In this document: piece after piece, positions 7,522-16,740 of the stretch | Numbering within the stretch: position 1 is the stretch's first letter | Layout: every line of letters starts with the position of its first letter | DNA from: Nematopogon swammerdamellus | Lineage: Eukaryota > Arthropoda > Insecta > Lepidoptera > Adelidae | Assembly: GCA_946902875.1 (NCBI GenBank) | Contig: OX336348.1 | Coordinates: 10,751,741 to 10,815,740, forward strand | Length of the DNA stretch: 64,000 nt | Direction of reading: 5' to 3' | Made by a program: the position numbers and the translations under genes | Notes under the pieces: model-generated | The model's input: only the letters and a program-made list of their open reading frames with translations | What the model was told of the DNA's origin: nothing | Database searches by the model: none

Positions 7522-10470
7522 ATGGCCAATTTAAGTGATCTAATTAATATTATTGACAACACCGAATTTTTTGAGAGTTATTATGTGGATAGTCCAGAAA
7601 ATTGCCAAATGAAATTAGGAAACGTAAGTAAACAGGTAACGGCCGTAATACAAAATATACGCAGCGTAAGACGAAATTTAGATTATTTTAAGATATACTT
7701 ATCCAGGCTACGTTTTCAACCCGATATCTTAATATTAACGGAATGCTGGTTAACTAAGGATATACTACAATTTGACATCCCTGGCTACGACTATCATGCT
7801 ACTAAGAAATATATAAACCAAAACAACGGGATCATAGTGTTCACAAAAAACACGCTCAAAGTAAACATCGAGGAACCAAACTTAAACGACGCCGATTGTT
7901 TGTTGCTGCAAATTGGATCTGAGCTAACTATTGCAGCAGTATATCGTCCCCCAAGCTGCACAAACTCCGATCCATTTCTACTTTCTCTTGATTTAGTGCT
8001 AAAAAGTATAACAACACCCAGCAAATGTATCGTAGGGGACATAAATATCGACATAAAAACAGAAAGCACTGACCGAAATAAAGGCAACTACCTAGACATG
8101 ACCGCGTACCACGGATACTTCCCAGCATACACTTACCCTACTCATGACTCAAACTGTCTAGACCACATATTAATAAACTCAAAACAGTCTACGCGTTCGA
8201 TTGTATGCCAGTCCGATATAACTGATCACTACACCACTATGTTTGGAATAAACTTAAAAACAAATCCTACGAATCAAGTACAAAAATATAAGACAATCGC
8301 TAAAATAAACTATGAAAAATTAAAACAGGACCTAGAAATCAATGATTGGAGCGAGCTATATCAAATGAACGATGTAAACAATGCTACTAACTATTTTACA
8401 AGCACACTTTTAAAACAAATTGAAAGCCACAAAACTTACAAAAATATAACAAATTCGCAACAAATCTTAAAACCTTGGATCACTCCTTCCTTGCTCAAAT
8501 GCATCAGAAAACGCGACCATCTCCACTCAATTACGCGTAAAGAGCCAAAAAATTATGAGAAAAAACTAGAATATACTAAATATCGAAACCACTGTAACAA
8601 CATACTACAGAATCAAAAAAACAAATATGAAAAAAATGAATTGATTAAAAACAAAAATAATTCAAAAAAAGAATGGGAAACTATCAATAAAATATGTAAC
8701 AGAACAACTAAGAACATAAAAAATTTAGACTTACTTAAGACAGATACCAACGAAACTGAATCCTTAAACAAAGTAAACAAATATTTTACCTCAGTGGGTA
8801 GTAATTTGGCAAATAAAATCTTAGATCGTGTAAAAAAAACAGAAACCCAACTAATGCAACAGATAAAATTAGAGAACATCAACCCAAATTCACTTTTTCT
8901 ACAACCTACAGACCCTTTCGAACTTAGCAAACTAATCTCCAACCTAAAATCAAATAGTGCCCCTGGTCTTGACGACATCAGTCCAAACCTGCTCAAAGAA
9001 ATAAACAAACAAGTTACTAAACCACTAACACACATATTTAATATAAGCATAAAAACGGGAACTGTCCCAGACTGTTTCAAGTTAGCCAAGGTTTGCCCAG
9101 TACACAAAGGAGGAAAATCTGATGAGGCTTCAAACTATAGACCCATTTCACTTCTGAATGTGCTGAGCAAAGTCCTTGAAAAGGTTGTCAACAAAAGGCT
9201 CTTAACGTATCTTGAAAACGAAAATTTGCTTTCCGAAAATCAATTCGGCTTTAGATCTGGCAGGTCCACGGAGGACGCTGTCACGCTGTTGACTAATACT
9301 GTAGTATCAAACCTGGATAATGGTAAAAAGTGCGTCGGTGTCTTCCTGGACCTTGCCAAAGCTTTTGACACAATATCCGCTAAAATTTTATTTAAAAAAA
9401 TGGAAGCAATGGGTATACGTGGCACTGTACATGAGTGGTTTAAATCATATCTGACTGATCGCAAGCAGTGCGTTACCCTTGATGGCTTCAAGAGTGAGTT
9501 TGCAAACACAACCTTCGGTGTTCCCCAAGGAAGTGTACTCGGGCCAACCCTTTTCCTAATCTATATAAACAGCCTGTGTGACCTAAAGACTTCTAATGCA
9601 AAAATAATTACCTTTGCCGACGACACAGCTTTAATCTTCCACGGTGAATCGTGGAATGATGTCCAAAAAAATGTAGAAAAGGGTCTGGCTCAGGTAGCCA
9701 ATTGGTTAACAGAGAATCTACTCACACTGAACGTGACAAAAACCAAGTTCATCTGTTTCAACATTGTCAAAAACAGGTACACCACTGAAAAGCCAATTAT
9801 AAAGCTTCACAACTGTAACGACCCGACAGAGTGCTCCTGCCCATTACTAGAATGTGTGAACTGTATAAAGTACCTAGGCGTATTATTAGATGCTAGGCTC
9901 AGTTGGGACAACCACATAGAAGCATTGGTAGGACGAACACGCAAATGCATATATATTTTCAAACGCCTACGAAATGTTGCCGACTTAGACCTACTCTGTG
10001 TGGTTTACTATGCTTTAGTCCAATCCGTATTGGGCTATTGTATCTTAGCTTGGGGAGGAGCCTCAAAAACCCTGCTTCTAAGACTAGAGAGAGCACAGAG
10101 AGCAATACTAAAAGTAATGCTACATAAACCTTTTCGTTACCCAACAGACAACCTTTACGGCGAATGCAAAGTTCTCAGAGTTCGCCAACTATTTATCAGC
10201 ACAGCCATACTAAAATTCCACAAAACAGCATTACATACCCGAACAATATCTGCAAGACCAACGCGACAAATTCACTGGTCTAAACCAAAAACCCGAACTA
10301 CGTTTGCTCAAAAATTTGCACACTTTCTGGCTCCCTTATTTTATGCAGAGGCAAACAAAAACTTAAATATAATGTACACAACTAAAAACAAAAGTAAGGA
10401 ACTAATACACAAATGGCTAAAATCAAAATCTTATCAAGAAACGGAAAACCTGCTGTCTGTGCCAAAATAA
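7522..10470 (+). CDS. LINE ORF2: AP endonuclease plus reverse transcriptase, intact
   Basis: The 982-aa polyprotein starts at an ATG and is uninterrupted. The N-terminal endonuclease shows VIQNIRSV, ILTECWL, AAVYRPP, VGDINID, CLDHILIN and SDITDHY, the ordered motifs of APE-type nicking enzymes. The RT shows APGLDDI, NYRPISLLNVLSK, FGFRSGRST, FLDLAKAFDT, GVPQGSVLGP and FADDTALI (around residue 697). The thumb and C-terminal domain follow, with KYLGVLLD and GYCILAWGG. These carry out target-primed reverse transcription. The absence of any stop in almost 3 kb, with all catalytic residues in place, makes it potentially functional. Clade (CR1/Daphne versus Jockey) is inferred from the two-ORF layout and the (TATTC)n-like tail. 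Confidence 0.9.
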   Translation: MANLSDLINIIDNTEFFESYYVDSPENCQMKLGNVSKQVTAVIQNIRSVRRNLDYFKIYLSRLRFQPDILILTECWLTKDILQFDIPGYDYHATKKYINQNNGIIVFTKNTLKVNIEEPNLNDADCLLLQIGSELTIAAVYRPPSCTNSDPFLLSLDLVLKSITTPSKCIVGDINIDIKTESTDRNKGNYLDMTAYHGYFPAYTYPTHDSNCLDHILINSKQSTRSIVCQSDITDHYTTMFGINLKTNPTNQVQKYKTIAKINYEKLKQDLEINDWSELYQMNDVNNATNYFTSTLLKQIESHKTYKNITNSQQILKPWITPSLLKCIRKRDHLHSITRKEPKNYEKKLEYTKYRNHCNNILQNQKNKYEKNELIKNKNNSKKEWETINKICNRTTKNIKNLDLLKTDTNETESLNKVNKYFTSVGSNLANKILDRVKKTETQLMQQIKLENINPNSLFLQPTDPFELSKLISNLKSNSAPGLDDISPNLLKEINKQVTKPLTHIFNISIKTGTVPDCFKLAKVCPVHKGGKSDEASNYRPISLLNVLSKVLEKVVNKRLLTYLENENLLSENQFGFRSGRSTEDAVTLLTNTVVSNLDNGKKCVGVFLDLAKAFDTISAKILFKKMEAMGIRGTVHEWFKSYLTDRKQCVTLDGFKSEFANTTFGVPQGSVLGPTLFLIYINSLCDLKTSNAKIITFADDTALIFHGESWNDVQKNVEKGLAQVANWLTENLLTLNVTKTKFICFNIVKNRYTTEKPIIKLHNCNDPTECSCPLLECVNCIKYLGVLLDARLSWDNHIEALVGRTRKCIYIFKRLRNVADLDLLCVVYYALVQSVLGYCILAWGGASKTLLLRLERAQRAILKVMLHKPFRYPTDNLYGECKVLRVRQLFISTAILKFHKTALHTRTISARPTRQIHWSKPKTRTTFAQKFAHFLAPLFYAEANKNLNIMYTTKNKSKELIHKWLKSKSYQETENLLSVPK

Positions 10471-11055
10471 ACCTTATTGGTGCAGAATAAACAAAAATCT
10501 ACAAAATATAAAAAAAATAACAAAAAACACACACACACACACTGCACATACACATTTATACATACAATAACACACACACACACATAAACACCCTTGCACA
10601 CATAAAACGACACAATACAAGAATAACCAACACATTTACACCCACACACATAATCACCCCAGCACACATAAAACTCCACAATACAACAATAACAAACACA
10701 TTTTCTGCTTAGATACATTACATAAAACCTTATAATAAATAAATATAACAAAATTCTCATGTAAATCGCTTATAAAAATACGTAGGAACATAAAATGTTT
10801 GTATAGGTACTAAACTAACTGTTTGTTTAGTACCTATACATGTTTGTATATCTATGCCTAGTTAATTATAATATCTATAAAATGGTGAAAGACCCTGCCT
10901 CTCACAACACAGGGTATCCTAGCGTGAGAGACAGGACTATAAGTAAAATTGCTAGTTTAAGCCCAGAGTGTACCTAATTATAGTTTGTAAGAAAAAAAAA
11001 ATGTAAACTAGGTTAAGTTATAGTGAAAATAAATATTATTCTATTATTCTATTCT
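10471..11055 (+). other. LINE 3' UTR with CA-rich tracts and (ATTCT)-type terminal repeats
   Basis: After ORF2 the sequence is dominated by ACACACAC and CACATAAA tracts (10525-10700), then a short palindrome around 10806-10842 (TAGGTACTAAACTAAC / GTTTGTTTAGTACCTA), then the terminal ATTCTATTATTCTATTC repeats ending near 11055. Simple terminal repeats in place of poly-A are usual for several Jockey/CR1-group LINEs. Confidence 0.6.
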
Positions 11056-11164
11056 ATTTGTTAAATGGCTCGGCTTACCTTCAACAGAGAACAGTTGGAT
11101 TTATAATGACAATAAATTATAAAAATGTAAAACAATGTAATTGTAAGTCATTTAGTGTTTACTT

Positions 11165-11908
11165 ATGAAAGGAAGAGGACTAGTCGATAAGTTAATAAAT
11201 AAATTACCTTTTGAAATTCATCTACCCGGTTACAATTATTGCGGGCCTGGAACTAAGTTAGAGAAGAGATTACTTCAAGGTGATAGAGGGGTGAATAAAT
11301 TGGACGAGTATTGTAAAGAGCACGACATTGCTTATATGAAATTTAAAGATATGAGTAACCGCCATATAGCCGATGTGAAGTTAATGGAAAACGCAGCTAA
11401 ACGATTAAAATCGAACAAAGCTGGGAAAGGTGAAAAAATTGCATCATGGCTTGTTAAAAATATTATGAATGCCAAGATTGCAGCTGGAGCAGGTGTCAAG
11501 AAAAAATCCAGAGCTTTCAAAAAAATTGTTTCAAAAATTCGGTCAAACTTGAATAAACTTAAACCAAAAAATAAGAAAACTGCTATTAAGCACGCCTTTG
11601 CTTGTGCAAAACAATTTTTAAAAGGGGGTAAAGACGTTATTAAATTACCTCGAATTATACCAATACCAAAAACGGGGGGATTCCTTCCTCTTATACCTAT
11701 TTTCGCCGGTTTATCTGCTTTGGGAAGCTTGGCTGGTGGGGCTGCGGGTATAGCGAAAGCTGTTAACGATGCTAAAGCTGCGCAACAACAACTAAAAGAA
11801 GCCCAAAGACATAACCAAGCAATGGAATCGGTTGTTATAGGTCACGGCTTACATATTAAACCGTATAAGAATGGTCGTAAAATATATTTAAATTTGCAAA
11901 AAAACTAA
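11165..11908 (+). CDS. Polinton PLA2-like virion protein with pX-like hydrophobic C-terminal segment
   Basis: The 247-aa protein begins with a phospholipase A2 fold of the parvovirus VP1 type: a calcium loop YNYCGPGT (residues 23-30), the catalytic pair in CKEHDIAY (H53-D54) and further aspartates near 62 and 70. A lysine-rich middle (about 80-155) resembles DNA-condensing core proteins. A glycine/alanine/leucine-rich hydrophobic stretch follows (FLPLIPIFAGLSALG, about 174-200), recalling adenovirus pX/pVI membrane-active helices, then a short tail. PLA2 domains on virions breach endosomal membranes during entry; that function is known for the domain and inferred here. The catalytic residues are intact. 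It is the first gene after the LINE insertion. Confidence 0.82.
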   Translation: MKGRGLVDKLINKLPFEIHLPGYNYCGPGTKLEKRLLQGDRGVNKLDEYCKEHDIAYMKFKDMSNRHIADVKLMENAAKRLKSNKAGKGEKIASWLVKNIMNAKIAAGAGVKKKSRAFKKIVSKIRSNLNKLKPKNKKTAIKHAFACAKQFLKGGKDVIKLPRIIPIPKTGGFLPLIPIFAGLSALGSLAGGAAGIAKAVNDAKAAQQQLKEAQRHNQAMESVVIGHGLHIKPYKNGRKIYLNLQKN

Positions 11909-12276
11909 TAAAGCAGCTGCCTAGACGAGCACTTACCAATATTGACATCGTAAAATACGCGCAAGATATCCCCTATTTCAGAGGTGTATATATGAGGGAT
12001 ACTTTGCCGAGGAAAGTTCGTGATGTTGAATGTGGTATAGTAAATTTGGACAGCATCCTGAATCAAGGAACTCACTGGGTAGCCTACACTAAAATAAATA
12101 ATTATGCTGAATATTTTGACAGCTTTGGAGATTTGATGCCTCCTTTAGAAATAATCAACTATTTGAAGTGTGAAAATATTTTTTACAACTATAAAAGATA
12201 TCAAACATTTAATGAAAAAAACTGTGGTCATCTTTGCATCGAGTTTCTTAATTTTTTTTGGCAACTTCATTTATAA
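11881..12276 (+). CDS. Polinton adenain-type cysteine protease, start codon not found
   Basis: The core is typical: GTHWVAY (catalytic His), YFDSFGDL (Asp), YQTFNEKNCGHLC (Gln and nucleophile Cys), with the short spacing of adenovirus-like maturation proteases. The first ATG in frame is 11992, but family similarity plainly continues upstream in the same frame: residues readable before that methionine (LTNIDIVKYA, IPYFRGVYM) fit the usual N-terminus. The frame is open back to the stop at 11878-11880, with no ATG between. Either the start was lost, a non-ATG or spliced start is used, or a small indel separates it from an upstream start inside the PLA2 gene. It would process virion precursors. 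The PLA2 stop lies inside this frame, so the two overlap. Confidence 0.75.
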   Translation, partial: NIFKFAKKLIKQLPRRALTNIDIVKYAQDIPYFRGVYMRDTLPRKVRDVECGIVNLDSILNQGTHWVAYTKINNYAEYFDSFGDLMPPLEIINYLKCENIFYNYKRYQTFNEKNCGHLCIEFLNFFWQLHL

Positions 12277-12311
12277 GTAATGCTCAATTTTAAAATTCAT
12301 CATTTTTCGAA

Positions 12312-12986
12312 ATGTCATTCACACTGTCGGTCACTGGCAACGCCTCTAGCTTAACAACAAATTATTTACCAGCCCTTCAATTAAACGGCGAGTATGAATG
12401 CGGGTTACTATATTTTGCGACATTTAATTCTATCCCCAATGTGGACTATAAGAACAATAAATTTCACTATGGTGATAATTATGTTATCGAAATTCCAGAG
12501 GGATCATACGAGCTCGAAGACATTTCCGAATATTTAAAAAATCATATTCATGATAGTAATATTAATATATCATCGAATAACAACACTCTAAAATGTAATA
12601 TTATTTGCTCAAAAGATATACACTTTGAAAAATCTAACTCCATTGTTACATTGCTGGGCTTTCCTAAAGAAGTTCTTAAAGCAAATAAAATGCACGAATC
12701 AACCTATCCTGTCAACATTCTACCGACAACCGTCATTAGGATCGAATGTGATATTTTGAGTGGCTCATTTGCAAACGGAAAACCATCACATATAATTCAC
12801 GAGTTCATACCGAACGTACCGCCGGGTTACAGGATTTTAGAAAAACCAGAAAACATTGTTTACTTTCCCGTTAATCAAAAGTCTATATCTTCAATCAACA
12901 TTAGAATACTCGATACTGGCAACAATTTAATTAATCTTCGGGAAGAAGATATATATTTGTGTTTACACTTAAGAAAAACATTATGA
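12312..12986 (+). CDS. Polinton minor capsid (penton-like, single jelly-roll) protein
   Basis: The 224-aa protein begins MSFTLSVTGNASSL and has alternating strands with LNGEYECGLLYFATFNS, YVIEIPEGSYELEDI and a C-terminal SINIRILDTGNN strand. The pattern matches the penton-type single jelly-roll proteins encoded just upstream of the major capsid gene in Polintons. It would form the five-fold vertices of the icosahedral shell. The frame is intact and its TGA overlaps the ATG of the 45-aa ORF that follows (ATGA). Identification rests on gene order and general similarity, as jelly-roll proteins diverge strongly. Confidence 0.78.
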   Translation: MSFTLSVTGNASSLTTNYLPALQLNGEYECGLLYFATFNSIPNVDYKNNKFHYGDNYVIEIPEGSYELEDISEYLKNHIHDSNINISSNNNTLKCNIICSKDIHFEKSNSIVTLLGFPKEVLKANKMHESTYPVNILPTTVIRIECDILSGSFANGKPSHIIHEFIPNVPPGYRILEKPENIVYFPVNQKSISSINIRILDTGNNLINLREEDIYLCLHLRKTL

Positions 12987-13120
12987 TTTTGTTCAATAAA
13001 ATAGGTATGGTTCAGAACAATCGTGTTAGTAAAGAGCGGTGTATTCGACGAGAAAGACGTGAAATTAAATTAACCGACAAAAATAAACAATTTCTTAAAC
13101 TTATCGGGTTATTAAAATGA
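12983..13120 (+). CDS. 45-aa ORF wedged between the capsid genes
   Basis: A short frame begins at 12983 with an ATG that shares four bases with the minor capsid stop (ATGA). It ends with a TGA sharing four bases with the major capsid start (again ATGA). The product is strongly basic: RVSKERCIRRERREIK in the middle and KNKQFLKLIGLLK at the end, with a single cysteine. Double 4-nt overlaps are characteristic of translationally coupled viral genes and are hard to explain by chance. No domain is recognised; a basic capsid-interior or cement role is possible. I believe it is a genuine gene below usual length cut-offs. Confidence 0.68.
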   Translation: MILFNKIGMVQNNRVSKERCIRRERREIKLTDKNKQFLKLIGLLK

Positions 13121-14334
13121 GCATCTTAAACATAACGGAACCTCCAGCCTACGATGAATCTATTGAAAGCATCGAAGTACATTCCTATAAACCCTACGTT
13201 AACAGTTTTAATAATAATGACGAGATCAGAATCCCTATAAACCAACAAGATTTGTATGTTCTTCCTTCAGAAAGTTCGATATACATTGAAGGTGCTTTCT
13301 ATGTATACAAAACTGGCGCAGATAACAAACCTGAAAGAGTTCCCAACGTCACTTTCATAAACAATCCAATTTTATTTCTATTCCAAGACATCAGGTATGA
13401 ACTGAATGGTGTTGAAATAGATAAAATTAAAAATGCAGGCATTACTACAACGATAAAGTCATACATTTCAATGAATGAAATTGACTCGAAAATGGCAGCA
13501 GCTTGGGGTTGGAACCCCTCTGAAATTCAGAATAGTGACGGTCGTTTTAGCGTGAACATACCGCTAAATAAAATATTCGGGTTCGCAGAGGATTACAAGA
13601 AAATTATAATAAATTGTAAACATGAACTTGTACTTTTAAGAAGCAGCACTAATGTGAACAGTTTGAAATTAAATCAGGGGGAATTTGTATCCGAAGTAAA
13701 AATCTCTAAAATTGTATGGAGAGTCCCCCATGTAAAAGTTTCAGATCGAGAACGCTTGCATTTGCTTAAATATTTGGAAAAAGATAAAAGTTTACAAATT
13801 GCCTTCAGGAACTGGGATTTATACGAATATCCGCTTTTACCTAAAACAACCAAACACACGTGGTCTATTAAGACATCGAGTCAAATAGAGAAACCTAGAT
13901 TTGTCATCTTAGGGCTTCAGACCAATCGAAAGAATTCTAAGATTTCTAACATGTCTCATTTTGATCATTGCAATTTACGTGAGGTTAAAGTACTTTTAAA
14001 CTCCAATTATTATCCGTATGATTCGCTCTCTATAAAATTTGATGAAGATAAGTATGCTTTGTTGTATGAGTTATATACAAAATTTCAACAATCTTATTAC
14101 GGGCGTCAGGCGAGCCCTTTGCTAAGTTTATCCAACTTTAAAAATAAAGCACCACTTTTTATCATTGACTGCTCTCGTCAGAACGAATCCATTAAATCAG
14201 GCCCCATAGATGTTCGCGTCGAAATTGAGAGCGATAAGGAGATTCCTGATAATACAGCAGCTTATTGTCTCATACTGAATGATTGTATAATAGAATATAA
14301 ACCCCTAAGTAATATCGTAAAAAAAATATCGTAA
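13117..14334 (+). CDS. Polinton major capsid protein (double jelly-roll)
   Basis: The 405-aa protein starts at an ATG overlapping the preceding small ORF. It opens with PPAYDESIESIEVHSYKPY and then has beta-rich segments including SSIYIEGAFYVYK, RYELNGVEIDKIKNAG and VWRVPHVKVSDRERL. The second half has HFDHCNLREVKVLLNSNYYP, YYGRQASPLLSL and RVEIESDKEIPDNTAAYCL, the order seen in double-jelly-roll capsid proteins of Polintons and adintoviruses. Trimers would tile the icosahedral shell. There are no stops or frameshifts. It is the last gene of the cassette; the downstream sequence is AT rich with an AATAAA around 14433. Confidence 0.85.
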   Translation: MSILNITEPPAYDESIESIEVHSYKPYVNSFNNNDEIRIPINQQDLYVLPSESSIYIEGAFYVYKTGADNKPERVPNVTFINNPILFLFQDIRYELNGVEIDKIKNAGITTTIKSYISMNEIDSKMAAAWGWNPSEIQNSDGRFSVNIPLNKIFGFAEDYKKIIINCKHELVLLRSSTNVNSLKLNQGEFVSEVKISKIVWRVPHVKVSDRERLHLLKYLEKDKSLQIAFRNWDLYEYPLLPKTTKHTWSIKTSSQIEKPRFVILGLQTNRKNSKISNMSHFDHCNLREVKVLLNSNYYPYDSLSIKFDEDKYALLYELYTKFQQSYYGRQASPLLSLSNFKNKAPLFIIDCSRQNESIKSGPIDVRVEIESDKEIPDNTAAYCLILNDCIIEYKPLSNIVKKIS

Positions 14335-14820
14335 TTGTTCAAATGTTCATTATAAGTTATCAAATTTATTGTAATAATTATGCCTTGATTTACTTAATTT
14401 TTTATTTTTAGTAGTATAGTAATTATACTTATAAATAAATTACTATGAAGAAATACCTGGCTTTTCACTGTAATCCTAATTTATAAAGTACTTTCCAGAT
14501 ATTGATAAACAAAGTTAGTAATATTTTTGATTTGACTGTACCTTAATGTTATGAGGGGATCACATTACAGACACGGTTCGACACTATCTCAGAGTTGATG
14601 AAAAAGGAGTTGTTCATTATATGATGCACGGATCACTCTAATAATAATACAATGAGCGTGCAATTCACTGTAAATCTAAATTAGGAATAAGAAAAATAAA
14701 ACATCCTAATACGGTCAGATTAGTTCATCTTAACCGATTTATGTATGTGTTACTATTCCATGCGAATATGAGGGTGTATTTGATTGAGAGTCAGGTATAA
14801 GTTCAGAGGTTCAGAGTAAT
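14335..14820. other. AT-rich non-coding flank of the Polinton
   Basis: There is no ORF of interest here. The sequence is AT rich with an AATAAA motif near 14433. I searched it by eye for an inverted copy of the sequence around 2040-2240 that would mark Polinton ends and found none. Confidence 0.5.
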
Positions 14821-14824
14821 GAAA

Positions 14825-15588
14825 TCACAGTGCAGCATTGATCGCAAACCACTGAACGCAAAGCAAAGCCTCTGATCGTAAAGGATAATCAGAAATACAG
14901 AATACAGAAATACGGATATACATAATCAGAAAATGTTGTACCATATGTTCTACCAGAAAGTGTTGTAATGTTGAAAATTTTACTGAATGAGTATTTTTTG
15001 CTTTTAATTTGCTAAATTTATACTGTAATAAGACGTATACATGAACGGATAGATGGGTTGGATACGATTGAGCCAAATGTATTGTTAGAATGAATTATTG
15101 GATTGTTTTTACGTTCGATGAAAATAAAAAAGCGTTTTATCCGTCGTTCGATAGTTAATTTAAAAAAGTGTATATTGGGAAAGCTAGATCGAATGAAATG
15201 AGATATAGCTTGCCCAGTGCAGCATTGATCGCAAACCCACTGATCGCAAAGCAAAGCCTCTGATCGTAAAGGAAGTCATACATAATCAGAAAATGTTGTA
15301 CCTTATGTTCTACCAGAAAGTGTTGTAATGTTGAAAATTTTACTGAATGAGTATTTTTTGCTTTTAATTTGCTAAATTTATACTGTAATAAGACGTATAC
15401 ATGAACGGATAGATGGGTTGGATACGATTGAGCCAAATGTATTGTTAGAATGAATTATCGGGTTGTTTTTACGTTCGATGAAAATAAAAAAGCGTTTTAT
15501 CCGTCGTTCGATAGTAAATTTAAAAAAGTGTATATTGGGAAAGCTAGATCGAATGAAATGAGATTTAGCTTGCCCAATTATACACTAC
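14825..15588. repeat. Two-copy tandem duplication, period about 390 bp
   Basis: The block GTGCAGCATTGATCGCAAAC ... CTCTGATCGTAAAGGA ... AGAAAATGTTGTACC ... TTTTACGTTCGATGAAAAT ... GCTAGATCGAATGAAATG occurs at about 14831-15190 and again at 15217-15580. Small indels and substitutions separate the copies; copy 1 has an extra AGAAATACAG-type insertion. A short open frame (NYRVVFTFDENKKAFYPSF) is readable in both but interrupted in one, so it is not called as a gene. Confidence 0.85.
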
Positions 15589-15811
15589 TGAAATCATTTC
15601 TGTATGTATGTATGTTCCACCATAACTCTTAAACCGATCATCTGAATTCGATGAAACTTCGTTCAAGTACATTTACCTACACGGGACACAGGATAGGCTT
15701 AATAAAATTCACTTCCGGTTACGCTAAGATGTGGCTCTTATACAAACCGATATGTTCCGTAGGCGCCGTAGTACTATAGGTATTTACCGAGCGGGCCGCC
15801 GCAATATGATA

Positions 15812-16109
15812 GAATGGATCTTTGTTCCTCTTTCACGCGAAAACTACTGAACAGATTTTGATGAACCTTTACAGTACATCAAAATAACATATAGGCTATA
15901 ATTTATACAGACATTGTGTAAATTGGCCCAAATAGGTATATCCATAAATGTCAAGTAGTTAATGGATCTTTGTTCCTCTTTCACGCGAAAACTACTGAAC
16001 AGATTTTGATGAACCTTTACAGTACATCAAAATAACATATAGGCTATAATTTATACAGACATTGTGTAAATTGGCCCAAATAGGTATATCCATAAATGTC
16101 AAGTAGTTA
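15812..16109 (+). repeat. Tandem duplication of about 149 bp
   Basis: The block AATGGATCTTTGTTCCTC ... GAACAGATTTTGATGAACC ... AAATGTCAAGTAGTTA is present twice without a gap. The inverted element copy at 47415-50505 has only one unit, so this duplication arose after the two copies separated or was lost in the other. Confidence 0.85.
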
Positions 16110-16740
16110 AGTCGGAAAAAATCCTGCCATTTGAGCGCTATCTCGGCATGCGCTGAATAAACCGTTAGAGTTACACGAAGATAATGTACGAGTATAATGA
16201 CGTTGTTTCTCTTAAATAGTTCTAAAAAAAGTCCGCGACAGCATATATCTACCTTTTATGTGGAAGCCACTATAGCCAAAATAGTGAACCATAAATACAT
16301 TTAAATTGGATACTTACTGTATTTACAATGCACATTTTACAGTACGTATTTAATTAATCCTTATCAAAATACATACTTTTATCGCTTCTGGTATTTAAAC
16401 TTTGGCTTTTACACTAAGTAATTTGGACCAATAGTTTAAAAGTTACGACGATGAGAATGTCTTGATATGGCGTCCTGCGGTGCGGCGCACAGTGGGGCGG
16501 GGCGAATAATTATGTATGCATGAATTTCCGCCATAACATTTAAATTAGTACACGCACATTTAGCTATACGAGACACAGGATAGGCTAAATAAAATTCAGT
16601 TCCGGTTACGCTAATAGGTGGAATATTTTACTTAGTTAGATATCTAAAGTATTTGATTTATTTTAACTGAAGTTTCGTATTTTAATATCGACAGCTTTTT
16701 CCCGCGGATTCGCTCGTGTGAAATTTGTATTTCAAAATAA

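Larger units (their letters stand above)
5413..11055 (+). mobile_element. Near-complete LINE (CR1/Daphne-Jockey group) inserted in the Polinton
   Basis: The element has an untranslated leader, ORF1 (5855-6739), a spacer, ORF2 (7522-10470), a CA-rich 3' UTR and a 3' terminus made of short TATTCTATTCTATT-type repeats. It separates the Polinton integrase from the PLA2-like gene. Both ORFs are free of stops and frameshifts, suggesting a young copy. The 5' boundary near 5413 and the 3' boundary near 11055 are estimates; I could not identify a clean target-site duplication. Confidence 0.8.
2040..14460 (+). mobile_element. Polinton/Maverick virus-like element, interrupted by a LINE; no DNA polymerase visible
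   Basis: Nine plus-strand ORFs form a compact viral-type cassette: packaging ATPase, unknown, fibre-like, integrase, then after a LINE insertion PLA2-like, protease, minor capsid, a 45-aa ORF and major capsid. Intergenic gaps are short, with TAATG and ATGA overlaps, unlike host genes. This gene set defines Polintons/Mavericks (self-synthesising elements that encode a capsid). The outer limits are approximate: I could not find the terminal inverted repeats or the 6-bp duplication that family makes. Without the LINE the preserved part is only about 7 kb, against 15-20 kb for a complete element, and no polymerase B motifs were seen in the window. Confidence 0.85.

Noticed and set aside
6779..7534. 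Open frame of about 240 codons between LINE ORF1 and ORF2
   Set aside because: It has no ATG until about residue 97, is biased to Thr/Asn/Lys/Tyr because the plus strand is T- and G-poor, and shows no domain. Probably a spacer in which stops happen to be rare.
14335..15588. Polinton terminal inverted repeat or PolB remnant
   Set aside because: No inverted match to the region before 2241 and no polymerase motifs; the block is a local direct duplication.
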